Part shown: in pieces, positions 6,549 to 13,226 of the stretch
Position numbering within the stretch: position 1 is the first letter of the stretch
Layout of the letters: each line of letters starts with the position of its first letter
Origin: Bacteroidota bacterium
GTDB taxonomy: Bacteria > Pseudomonadota > Alphaproteobacteria > Puniceispirillales > Puniceispirillaceae
Length of the DNA stretch: 13,226 nt
Reading direction: 5' to 3'
Assembly: GCA_009936825.1 (NCBI GenBank)
Contig: JAACDV010000160.1
Location: forward strand, 1 to 13,226
Program-made: the position numbers and the translations under genes
The notes under the pieces: generated by a model
Database searches by the model: none
Told to the model about the DNA's origin: nothing
The model's input: only the letters and a program-made list of their open reading frames with translations

Positions 6549-7505
6549 ATGGGTTTATTGCAGGACGGAAAATGGGTCGACCAATGGTATAATACCGAAA
6601 AAAGCGAAGGTCGTTTTCTGCGCACAGTTGCCGGATTTCGCAATTGGGTAACGCCTGACGGCGCCCCCGGGCTCAGCGGTGATGGCGGGTTCAAAGCCGA
6701 GTCTGGCCGCTATCACCTTTATGTGTCGCTTGCCTGTCCTTGGGCGCATCGTACCTTGATCTTCCGCAAGCTAAAGGGGCTTGAGGAAATGATCTCGTTA
6801 TCCGTCGTGAACTGGTTCATGGGCAAAGATGGTTGGACCTTTGATGAAGGGGCGGGCGTTATTGCCGACAGCCAGAATAAAGCGCAGTTCATGCATCAGG
6901 TTTATACCGCTGCAAGTTCGAACTTTTCGGGGCGGGTGACGGTTCCGGTGCTGTGGGATAAAGTCACTGGCACTATTGTCTCGAACGAATCTTCTGAGAT
7001 TATCCGGATGTTTAATTCCGCATTTGATGGTATTGGTGCCGCCGCTGGCGACTATTATCCAGCGCCGCTACGCGGTGACATTGATGCCTTGAATGCCCGT
7101 ATTTACAACACTGTCAATAACGGCGTTTACAGATCAGGGTTTGCCACAAACGAAGAAGCCTACCTTGAGGCGGTAACGCCGCTGTTCGAAACACTGGATT
7201 GGTTAGAGGGGATTTTAGACACCAACCGCTATCTGACCGGTGCGAACATTACCGAGGCTGATTGGCGGCTATTCACCACGCTGGTGCGCTTTGATGCGGT
7301 ATATTTTGGGCATTTCAAATGTAATTTGAAACGCATCGTCGATTACCCAAATTTGTGGCGTTATCTTCGTGATTTGTATAATCAGCCGGGTATCGCGGCT
7401 ACGGTGGATATGGACCATATCAAAAAGCATTATTATGCCAGTCATGACATGATCAACCCCACACGCATTGTTCCCGTTGGTCCGGAAATTGACTTTTCGC
7501 TCTAG
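6549..7505 (+). CDS. Glutathionyl-hydroquinone reductase (Xi-class glutathione transferase, YqjG/ECM4 type)
   Basis: A 318-residue cytoplasmic enzyme that reduces glutathionyl-hydroquinones to hydroquinones using glutathione. It has the long Xi-class N-terminal extension (1-54) and the family's catalytic segment LACPWAHRTL with C63 as the expected nucleophile. The glutathione-binding stretch VPVLWDKVTGTIVSNESSEI (about 131-150) follows the usual order, and a helical C-terminal domain runs from about 180 to 300. The length is typical of YqjG-like enzymes. AGGA (6537-6540), eight bases before ATG 6549, fixes the start. The position after a pirin gene and near a LysR gene recalls the yhaJ/yhaK/yqjG neighbourhood of E. 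coli and supports a role in quinone or aromatic-electrophile detoxification. No terminator is visible before the next gene 87 bases on. Confidence 0.94.
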   Translation: MGLLQDGKWVDQWYNTEKSEGRFLRTVAGFRNWVTPDGAPGLSGDGGFKAESGRYHLYVSLACPWAHRTLIFRKLKGLEEMISLSVVNWFMGKDGWTFDEGAGVIADSQNKAQFMHQVYTAASSNFSGRVTVPVLWDKVTGTIVSNESSEIIRMFNSAFDGIGAAAGDYYPAPLRGDIDALNARIYNTVNNGVYRSGFATNEEAYLEAVTPLFETLDWLEGILDTNRYLTGANITEADWRLFTTLVRFDAVYFGHFKCNLKRIVDYPNLWRYLRDLYNQPGIAATVDMDHIKKHYYASHDMINPTRIVPVGPEIDFSL

Positions 7506-7592
7506 GGCGGGTTTTTGGGATTTGATGTTGTTTTTTCACCGTCATTAATGCTCTATTTGCCTGTTGGATGTACCAATCAAAAGTGAGTTAAA

Positions 7593-8564
7593 ATGGCTTA
7601 TAAGGTGGCAATTATCGGATTGGGGATCATGGGTCGGCGGATGCTGGAACATATGATTAATCATGACGGGTATGACCCTGTTGGGCTTTTTGATCCTGAT
7701 CCAGATGCCTGTTCGGCGGCGCTTGACCTGCTGGCGGGCAAATCTGGTAATGCTGTAATTACGGCCAGTGCACAGGCGGCGATTGATGCCGCAGATTTGG
7801 TTTATTTGGCCTGTCCACCGGCCCCCCGTAAGGATCTGGCAATTGCCGCCGCCGGTGCGGGTAAAGCGGTCTTTCTGGAAAAACCGCTTGGTGTCGATAT
7901 CGGTGAAAGTGAAGAGCTGGTGGCCAGCTTGAAATCGGCCGGTGTTCCCGCTGCGGTTAATTTCACGCAAGCCGCCGGTGCAGCCTTAACCGATATCTCA
8001 AAAGCCGCACAATCGGGTGAGCTTGGCGAGATTGAGGGCGTTGATATTATTGTCACATATGGGTCATGGCCGCGCGGCTGGCAAAAAGCTGCTGATTGGC
8101 TGCGGTTTCGGGCCGAAGGTGGAATGACGCGGGAGGTTATCTCGCACTTTCTGTTTTTTTCCGAACGTATTCTGGGCCCGTTATCCATCGTCTGGGCGCG
8201 GCCTAGTTATCCTAGTGATGCGATGCTGTGCGAGACGCACCTTATAGCCCGTCTGGAAACAGCCGATGGCCGCCCCGTTACCATCATGGCCAGTGTGGGC
8301 GGGGCGCAACCCGACCGGCAGGAATTAACTATTAAGGGCAGTATTGCCAGCAGACGTGTTTCTGAATTTTCAATTGATGCGGTTTCAAATGGCGGAGCGT
8401 TCGAAGAAGTGGCAGAACGGCCAGATGATCCGCGCGCGGTGGGGTTAAAGGCGCAGCTGGATGAGCTGCAATTATGTACGGCAAAGCAATCCCACAGGCT
8501 GGCCACCCCAGAGGAAGCGCTGCGGGTTCAAAAGCTGGTTGAGGGAATGCTGACCCCCCACTGA
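7593..8564 (+). CDS. Gfo/Idh/MocA-family NAD(P)-dependent oxidoreductase
   Basis: A 323-residue dehydrogenase-like protein. The N-terminal Rossmann fold starts at residue 4 (KVAIIGLGIMGRRML) with the dinucleotide-binding glycines G9, G11 and G14. The family's EKPLG motif appears at 96-100, where the lysine-proline pair normally sits at the active site. The C-terminal alpha/beta domain follows from about 122, including GGMTREVISH (about 177-186), in the place where members carry substrate-contacting residues. The usual GG-x-D-x3-H pattern is not matched exactly. Such enzymes oxidise or reduce sugars, inositols, amino acid derivatives or biliverdin-like compounds; the substrate cannot be predicted here. 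Only a weak GTGAG site precedes ATG 7593. The gene is 87 bases after the glutathionyl-hydroquinone reductase on the same strand, so co-transcription is possible but not shown. Confidence 0.9.
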   Translation: MAYKVAIIGLGIMGRRMLEHMINHDGYDPVGLFDPDPDACSAALDLLAGKSGNAVITASAQAAIDAADLVYLACPPAPRKDLAIAAAGAGKAVFLEKPLGVDIGESEELVASLKSAGVPAAVNFTQAAGAALTDISKAAQSGELGEIEGVDIIVTYGSWPRGWQKAADWLRFRAEGGMTREVISHFLFFSERILGPLSIVWARPSYPSDAMLCETHLIARLETADGRPVTIMASVGGAQPDRQELTIKGSIASRRVSEFSIDAVSNGGAFEEVAERPDDPRAVGLKAQLDELQLCTAKQSHRLATPEEALRVQKLVEGMLTPH

Positions 8565-8590
8565 CCCCCGGTTTTCTACTATGCTGGGGG
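8565..8590. terminator. Weak stem-loop between two convergent genes
   Basis: CCCCC (8565-8569), directly after the TGA of the oxidoreductase, can pair with GGGGG (8586-8590), leaving a 16-base loop. It sits between two converging stop codons only 32 bases apart, where a two-way terminator would be expected. The stem is short and no T run follows on either strand, so this is weak. Confidence 0.22.
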
Positions 8591-8596
8591 CACCCG

Positions 8597-9358
8597 TTAT
8601 GATTTTATCCGGTAGCCGGTTTTGAAAATCCACCAGATGGTAGCCATACAAACAAGCATAAATCCGGCAACCGCGGCAAGGCTGGTTGCCACGGTAACGT
8701 CCGCTGTTCCAAAGAATGACCAGCGGAACCCTGAAATCAGATAAACGACCGGGTTGAACAGGGTGATTTTCTGCCATAATGGCGGCAACATGCTGATCGA
8801 ATAAAAGCTGCCACCAAGAAATACCAGTGGTGTGATGATCAGCATTGGGATGAGGTTCAGCTGCTCGAAATTTTTTGCCCAGATGCCGATGATAAATCCA
8901 AATAACGCGAAGGTAATGCACGTCAAAACCAGAAAAGATATCATCCAGACCGGATGCATAATCTCGATAGGAACGAACAGATTCGCGGTGCCAAGAATGA
9001 TCAATCCGATCATCAGCGCCTTTGTTGCCGCCGCCCCGACATAGCCGATAACTGCTTCGAGAGGCGATACAGGCGCTGACAGCAATTCATACATCGTGCC
9101 CATGAATTTAGGAAAATAGATGCCGAAGGATGCATTGGTCATGCTTTGCATCAAAACTGACAGCATGATCAGTCCGGGGACGATAAATGTGCCGTAGGGA
9201 ACATTTTCCACCTGTTCAATGCGTGATCCGATGGCCGTTCCGAACACCACGAAATACAAACAGGTTGAAATGACCGGCGAGACGATGCTTTGCACAATCG
9301 TGCGAAAGGTGCGCGCCATCTCGAATTCATAAATGGCTTTGATTGCGTAGAGATTCAT
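8597..9358 (-). CDS. ABC-2 type transporter permease, YadH-like
   Basis: A 253-residue inner-membrane protein with about six hydrophobic segments (roughly 23-42, 58-75, 100-127, 138-160, 168-186 and 223-246). This is the layout of ABC-2 exporter permeases such as YadH and NodJ. The C-terminal signature region [20 protein letters not shown] (176-195), followed by [13 protein letters not shown] (201-213), is strongly typical. The start ATG 9358 lies four bases after the stop of the ATPase gene, with AAAGG overlapping the end of that gene as ribosome binding site. The two are thus one operon and one transporter. YadGH-like exporters have no firmly assigned substrate, and I would not name one here. 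Confidence 0.92.
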   Translation of the reverse strand: MNLYAIKAIYEFEMARTFRTIVQSIVSPVISTCLYFVVFGTAIGSRIEQVENVPYGTFIVPGLIMLSVLMQSMTNASFGIYFPKFMGTMYELLSAPVSPLEAVIGYVGAAATKALMIGLIILGTANLFVPIEIMHPVWMISFLVLTCITFALFGFIIGIWAKNFEQLNLIPMLIITPLVFLGGSFYSISMLPPLWQKITLFNPVVYLISGFRWSFFGTADVTVATSLAAVAGFMLVCMATIWWIFKTGYRIKS

Positions 9359-9362
9359 CCGT

Positions 9363-10283
9363 TTAACCTTTCACCAGATCGACAAAAATATCTTCAAGCG
9401 AGCTTTGTGACGTTTGCACATCGCGAAGGCGCAGTCCGACTTTGTTTATATCGCTAAGCAGCCGCGTAATTCCGGTCTGCTGGGCGCCAACTTCATAGGT
9501 ATAGAACAGCGCCGTTCCCCTATCATCGAGGCGAAGATTGTAAACCGACAGCGCATCTGGAATTTGTTTAATTTCTGTCTGCAAATCAATCCGCATGGTT
9601 TTGGCACCCATTCGCTGCATCAGTGTTTTTTTATCCTCAACCAGCAGTAATTTGCCACTATCTATCACGCCGATTCTGTCGGCAATCGCTTCGGCCTCTT
9701 CGATGTAATGTGTTGTCAGAATGATGGTGACTCCGTCGGCCTTCAACTCGCGCACGGTGTCCCACATGTCTTTACGTAATTCGACATCAACGCCTGCGGT
9801 TGGCTCGTCTAGAAATAATACGCGCGGTCCGTGGCTTAATGCCTTGCCGATCATCACTCGCCGCCTCATTCCGCCAGATAAGGTCATGTTTCGCGCATCG
9901 CGTTTGTCCCATAATGACAGCTTGTTCAGCAGGCTTTCAACATGGGCGACATCGCGCGGTTTGTTGAACAGCCCGCGTGAGAAATGCAGCGAGTCTTTCA
10001 CCTTTTGAAAGGATTCCAGCATTATTTCCTGCGGAACAAGCCCAACCAGCGCACGCGTTTTCCGGTAGTCATCAACGATATCAAACCCATCAACGGTCAC
10101 GCTGCCGCTGGTCGCGCTGGTGATTCCGCAAATAGTTGAAATGAGCGTGGTTTTCCCCGCACCATTGGGACCAAGGAGCGCGAGAACTTCGCCCTCCTCA
10201 ATGTCTAGTGACACACCCTTTAGCGCCTCACCGCCGCCTTCATAGGCCTTGCGAAGATCACGAATTGAAACGATAGGCGCCAT
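9363..10283 (-). CDS. ABC transporter ATPase, YadG-like
   Basis: A 306-residue cytoplasmic ATPase that powers the ABC-2 permease encoded immediately downstream. It has Walker A GPNGAGKT (38-45), Q-loop Q85 in VPQE, signature LSGGM (135-139), Walker B VLFLDEP with D159 and E160, and switch histidine H192 in [17 protein letters not shown]. After the roughly 215-residue ATPase core there is an extra C-terminal stretch ending [13 protein letters not shown], the tail usual for this exporter ATPase group. GGAG six bases before ATG 10283 supports the start. The gene is first of two, with about 155 bases of upstream sequence that probably hold the promoter. Confidence 0.94.
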   Translation of the reverse strand: MAPIVSIRDLRKAYEGGGEALKGVSLDIEEGEVLALLGPNGAGKTTLISTICGITSATSGSVTVDGFDIVDDYRKTRALVGLVPQEIMLESFQKVKDSLHFSRGLFNKPRDVAHVESLLNKLSLWDKRDARNMTLSGGMRRRVMIGKALSHGPRVLFLDEPTAGVDVELRKDMWDTVRELKADGVTIILTTHYIEEAEAIADRIGVIDSGKLLLVEDKKTLMQRMGAKTMRIDLQTEIKQIPDALSVYNLRLDDRGTALFYTYEVGAQQTGITRLLSDINKVGLRLRDVQTSQSSLEDIFVDLVKG

Positions 10284-10385
10284 TTATTTCTCCAAGTTTA
10301 TGTGCAGCCAAGCTGGCATGGTTGATGCGCATTGAAGATAGCACAAAGAAATTCAATATACCGCGCCGACAAAAGATAATTTCGC

Positions 10386-10413
10386 AAAATAATGTTACAA
10401 AAACATGACACAA
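10386..10413 (-). promoter_or_regulatory. Candidate promoter for the YadGH-like operon with a dyad in the spacer
   Basis: On the minus strand TTGTGT (10413-10408) and TATTTT (10391-10386) are separated by 16 bases, a tolerable sigma-70-type match. The spacer holds an inverted repeat, ATGTT-N5-AACAT (10392-10406), which could be an operator. The region is AT-rich and both matches are weak, so this is a suggestion only. The rest of 10284-10437 shows nothing else I can name. Confidence 0.22.
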
Positions 10414-10437
10414 AATCATTCTGGCATTTCCATATGA

Positions 10438-11118
10438 TCAGGCCTGTGATTCTCGCGAAACTAAAAAGGTGAAATCATTCTCGACGCGCCGGGTGGGGGC
10501 GGCGTAGGTCGGCCCATATCTTGCTGAAGCGCGGGCGATAAAATTATCACGGTTTGCATAATAAATCCGGTTTTTGACAATCGCGTCAGGGGCACAAAGC
10601 AGGTTTAGCGCCATGCCTGCCCGACTGGTCTGCCAGCAAGCATCAAGGCAGGAAAAAATATACCGCTCCCAACGCGCAACATCGCTAATATTGCAAAGAT
10701 TAAATGTGCCTGAGAAAACACAAAAATCAACAGATCCCAAAGGTCGTCTTCCAATGGAAAAATTGCTGCTATGCGAAGAAAAATTATCATGGCAAGCGGC
10801 GATCATCGACGGATTTATATCCAGCCCCTGATAGCGGAAATGCGCGAATTTCTGCCGTGCCTGAAGATATTCCAGCAACGCCCCATAACCGCAGCCTATA
10901 TCGGCGATGGTGGTGGTTCCTGAATTGTTGGCCCTCGATTTGTTTGCCCTAACAATAAGGGCAAGCAGTGTCTCAAACCGGGCAATCTGGTTGCGGCGCG
11001 CATTCCAGAAAACCCCCTGCGGAGAGGTTCCGCGCTCGGCCAATCGCTTGCCGTAAGTCCGGTTCAAGCCGCGTTCCATCGCCATGATCTGCAGAGTGTT
11101 AAAGAGTGTTTTAATCAT
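10438..11118 (-). CDS. Class I SAM-dependent methyltransferase, substrate unknown
   Basis: A 226-residue predicted methyltransferase. Motif I, which binds S-adenosylmethionine, is IADIGCGYGALLEYL (71-85). The acidic residue of motif II is probably D100 in YQGLDINPSMI. A motif IV-like FSGTFN sits at 135-140. The N-terminal 60 residues carry YGKRLAERGTSPQGVFWN, which looks like a specificity or cap region. The C-terminus continues the fold with FIARASARYGPTY and DFTFLVSRE. The start ATG 11118 has only AGAGG very close to it. ATG at residue 12 or 14 is an alternative but has no better site. The gene is 27 bases downstream of the SulP transporter on the same strand and is probably co-transcribed. 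Nothing in the sequence says whether the substrate is a small molecule, protein or RNA. Confidence 0.85.
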   Translation of the reverse strand: MIKTLFNTLQIMAMERGLNRTYGKRLAERGTSPQGVFWNARRNQIARFETLLALIVRANKSRANNSGTTTIADIGCGYGALLEYLQARQKFAHFRYQGLDINPSMIAACHDNFSSHSSNFSIGRRPLGSVDFCVFSGTFNLCNISDVARWERYIFSCLDACWQTSRAGMALNLLCAPDAIVKNRIYYANRDNFIARASARYGPTYAAPTRRVENDFTFLVSRESQA

Positions 11119-11145
11119 AGACCTCTATTTTTGCCCGCCGCCTGA

Positions 11146-12768
11146 TTAATGTTTGGCTTCAAACACCCCGAGCTTAACACCATAATCGGCAGCAATCTCA
11201 TAATCCGGATCATCATCGCTATCGACCATCAACTGGCCCGCGCGCGATAACAGCCTGTGACAATCGACGCTGAGACGGCGCAGCATTACTTTTTTGCCAA
11301 CCGCGTCATATTTAGCGGCTACATCCTCAATCGCCTGCAAGGCGGACTGGTCAACAATCCGCGATCCCCCGAAATCAATCACCACTGTTTTAGGATCATT
11401 GGCAAAATCGAACAATTCGCGGAACCTAGTGGCCGATCCAAAGAATAGGGGACCAGAAATATCATAAACCCGTGCGCCCTTGAAAGTATTCGACTGGCGG
11501 GTGGTGGCACGAATGCGTTTCGCCGCATTCCACGCATAAACCAGCGCCGACATGATCACCCCTACAATCACGGCCACGGCCAGATCCTCAACAACGGTGA
11601 CCGCTGTGACAACCAGAATCACCAAAGCATCCGCCATCGGCACCTTGAACAACGTCTTGATTGAACTCCATGCAAAGGTGCCAATCACTACCATGAACAT
11701 AACGCCGATCAGCGCGGCAATGGGGATCAACTCGATTAAGTCGGCGGTAAATAATATAAAGCTGAGAAGAAATAGCGCCGCCGCAATTCCCGAAATACGC
11801 GTGCGCCCGCCAGATTTCACATTAATCATTGACTGGCCGATCATTGCACAGCCGCCCATGCCGCCGAAAAATCCTGTTACAAAATTGGCTGCCCCCTGTG
11901 CCAGACATTCCTGCGATGCGCCGCCGCGCTGTTCGGTCAAATCGCCGACAAGGTTCAGCGTTAGCAGGCTTTCAATCAGGCCGATGGCCGCCAGAATAAA
12001 GGCATAGGGCAAAATAATTTGCAGCGTTTCAAAGGTGAGCGGAACCATCGGAACGGCAAATTCTGGCATACCGCCAGCCAGACTGGCCAGATCACCAACA
12101 CGTGGCACCTCAATCCCCAACCCGATTACCAGCGCTGTTACCGCGCCAATTGCCAGCAACGGTGCCGGAATAATTTTGGTCAGGCGCGGTGCCAACCAGA
12201 TTAACGCCATGGTTGCGACAACCAGACCTAGCGTGACATACAGCATTTCGCCGTGCATCCAGCCGACCACACCATCATCAGAGGTTACTTTGAACTGCTC
12301 CAGCTGGGCCAGTCCAATGACAATCGCAAGACCATTTACAAAGCCAAGCATCACCGGATGTGGCACCATGCGAATGAACTTTCCCCAGCGCAAAACGCCT
12401 GCGGTCAGCTGCAAAATTCCTATCAAAATGACGGTGGCAAACAGATATTCAACGCCGTGCTGCATCACCAGCGAAACCATGACGACGGCCAATGCTCCGG
12501 TGGCCCCCGAAATCATTCCGGGCCGGCCGCCGATCAGCGCGGTGATCAGGCCGACAATGAAAGCGGCATACAGCCCGACAAGCGGAGCTACACCAGCGAC
12601 AAAAGCAAAGGCAACCGCCTCAGGAACAAGCGCCAGCGAGACCGTAAGGCCAGCCAGAACATCGGTGATGGTCTGCCGCGTTGAAAGGGAATTTGGGCGC
12701 GCGCTGGTTTGCGACGATCCAAAAAGAAATTTTGTAATCCTATTAGAAAAAGACGAGGTCACGGGCAC
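11146..12768 (-). CDS. SulP-family anion transporter with STAS domain
   Basis: A 540-residue inner-membrane transporter. The family signature region is present near the N-terminus (LALVPEAVAFAFVAGVAPLV, 45-64). Many hydrophobic segments follow between residues 35 and 412, including TGFFGGMGGCAMIGQSMINV (298-317), which is highly typical of SulP proteins. The C-terminal STAS domain runs from about 431 to 512, with the loop DFGGSRIVDQSALQAIED (465-482) where regulatory phosphorylation occurs in related domains. SulP members move sulfate, bicarbonate, dicarboxylates and other anions, so the name sulfate permease would be premature. The start is a GTG at 12768 with no clear ribosome binding site. 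No in-frame ATG lies nearby, so the first 30 or so residues are uncertain. A 128-base gap to the upstream gene may hold the promoter; no convincing one is visible. Confidence 0.92.
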   Translation of the reverse strand: MPVTSSFSNRITKFLFGSSQTSARPNSLSTRQTITDVLAGLTVSLALVPEAVAFAFVAGVAPLVGLYAAFIVGLITALIGGRPGMISGATGALAVVMVSLVMQHGVEYLFATVILIGILQLTAGVLRWGKFIRMVPHPVMLGFVNGLAIVIGLAQLEQFKVTSDDGVVGWMHGEMLYVTLGLVVATMALIWLAPRLTKIIPAPLLAIGAVTALVIGLGIEVPRVGDLASLAGGMPEFAVPMVPLTFETLQIILPYAFILAAIGLIESLLTLNLVGDLTEQRGGASQECLAQGAANFVTGFFGGMGGCAMIGQSMINVKSGGRTRISGIAAALFLLSFILFTADLIELIPIAALIGVMFMVVIGTFAWSSIKTLFKVPMADALVILVVTAVTVVEDLAVAVIVGVIMSALVYAWNAAKRIRATTRQSNTFKGARVYDISGPLFFGSATRFRELFDFANDPKTVVIDFGGSRIVDQSALQAIEDVAAKYDAVGKKVMLRRLSVDCHRLLSRAGQLMVDSDDDPDYEIAADYGVKLGVFEAKH

Positions 12769-12878
12769 AACTTTGATAATGATCGGAAAGGATGGCTAGT
12801 TATAGATGAATCCGGTTGCAAAGATATAACAATGATCACCCCGACCTGAAAATTTGCCGCCTCCCTAACTCTTCGGTT

Positions 12879-12890
12879 ACATATATATGT
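12879..12890. repeat. 12-base perfect palindrome
   Basis: ACATATATATGT is its own reverse complement and lies seven bases after the stop codon of the GcvT-fold gene, in the 128-base gap before the SulP gene. It may be an operator for the SulP operon or merely alternating AT sequence. Confidence 0.4.
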
Positions 12891-12896
12891 GGGGAA

Positions 12897-13226
12897 TCAG
12901 CTTGCCGCAGCGATTTGTTTCTTTGGATCAAAGAACGGCTTTTCAACGATGGTTGCCGTCGCCGGACCTATTGAGGTTGCCACCTCGACCTTGGTGTCCA
13001 GCGCATCATGTCCGGTCGCTACCATCGCCAACGCGATGTTTTGTGTTAGGCGCGGTGAATAAACGGCCGATGTCACCTTGCCAATAACAACGCCGCCTGA
13101 CGTGATCTGCCAGAATGTCGTATTGGGGCCCTTAAAGGGGGCACAATCAATCACCAGTCCCACTTGACGGCGCCCCACCCCGGCATCACGAATGCGCCTC
13201 AGCGCTGCCTTACCGATAAAATCTGC
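12897..13226 (-). CDS. GcvT-fold folate-dependent methyltransferase, C-terminal part (possibly DmdA-like)
   Basis: The last 109 residues of a protein whose start lies beyond the window edge. They open with ADFIGKAALRRIRDAG, the segment that begins the C-terminal domain in aminomethyltransferase (GcvT) proteins and relatives. A beta-barrel stretch follows (GGVVIGKVTSAVYSPRLTQN, then IALAMV), ending in EKPFFDPKKQIAAAS. The TSA-x2-SP-x4-NIA pattern is closer to DMSP demethylase-type and other specialised GcvT relatives than to the glycine-cleavage enzyme itself, from memory of those families. DmdA transfers a methyl group from dimethylsulfoniopropionate to tetrahydrofolate. The catalytic and folate-binding N-terminal part is missing here, so DmdA, GcvT or a dimethylglycine/sarcosine-type enzyme cannot be separated with confidence. 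The stop is TGA at 12899-12897. Confidence 0.8.
   Translation of the reverse strand, partial: ADFIGKAALRRIRDAGVGRRQVGLVIDCAPFKGPNTTFWQITSGGVVIGKVTSAVYSPRLTQNIALAMVATGHDALDTKVEVATSIGPATATIVEKPFFDPKKQIAAAS

Noticed and set aside
8550..8569. Direct repeat CTGACCCCC twice at the end of the oxidoreductase gene
   Set aside because: Two nine-base copies, one inside the coding sequence and one over the stop; short, C-rich and without any pattern beyond that. Probably chance or minor slippage.
10392..10437. Possible 25-codon plus-strand reading frame before the methyltransferase end
   Set aside because: It has no ribosome binding site, runs into the antisense strand of a clear gene and has no recognisable pattern.
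12035..12799. A 254-codon open frame on the plus strand opposite the SulP gene
   Set aside because: It is antisense to a clear SulP coding region, its translation is low-complexity (rich in T, A, P and S) and it has no family pattern or ribosome binding site. It is a shadow frame.
1..13226. Mobile elements, CRISPR arrays, tRNA or rRNA genes, toxin-antitoxin or phage-defence systems
   Set aside because: I looked for transposase motifs, long terminal inverted repeats, regularly spaced repeats, tRNA-like cloverleaf ends and defence-family domains on both strands and saw none that hold up.

Overview
The window looks like a piece of an alphaproteobacterial chromosome with roughly balanced GC content. 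The gene families (a dipeptide-type ABC importer with a fused double ATPase, LysR/pirin/glutathionyl-hydroquinone reductase, YadGH-like exporter, SulP transporter, GcvT-fold methyltransferase) are typical of free-living, probably marine, Alphaproteobacteria. That placement, and a possible link to SAR116-like bacteria, is inference from gene content and codon style only. There are no rRNA or tRNA genes, CRISPR arrays, insertion sequences or phage genes that I can support, and no gene-free stretch longer than about 160 bases.

Layout. (1) Positions 1-3663, plus strand: the end of an ABC peptide-import operon. It holds the last codons of what is probably the substrate-binding protein, a DppB-like permease, a DppC-like permease and a fused DppD-DppF-type ATPase. 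Junctions are overlapping (GTGA and TGATG), so translation is probably coupled. The DppC-like gene carries an apparent one-base deletion in a T run near its 3' end, which cuts off the last conserved 25 or so residues.

(2) Positions 3697-7505: a redox/electrophile-response neighbourhood. A two-cysteine peroxiredoxin-like protein and a LysR regulator lie on the minus strand. Divergent from the regulator, on the plus strand, are a previously easy-to-miss 47-residue protein with a CxC...CxGxH motif, a pirin and a glutathionyl-hydroquinone reductase. The LysR-pirin-GSH-hydroquinone reductase combination recalls E. coli yhaJ, yhaK and yqjG, and suggests a quinone-handling regulon. A Gfo/Idh/MocA-family oxidoreductase follows (7593-8564) and may or may not belong to it.

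(3) Positions 8597-10283, minus strand: a two-gene ABC-2 type transporter, ATPase first and permease second, of the YadG/YadH type. (4) Positions 10438-12768, minus strand: a SulP-family anion transporter with a STAS domain, followed 27 bases later by a class I SAM-dependent methyltransferase. (5) Positions 12897-13226, minus strand: the C-terminal 109 residues of a folate-dependent GcvT-fold methyltransferase, possibly related to DMSP demethylase (DmdA), running off the window edge.

Most of the window is ordinary. The items most worth a second look are the small CDGSH-like protein next to the quinone genes, the broken permease gene, and a compact folded-RNA candidate ahead of the pirin gene.
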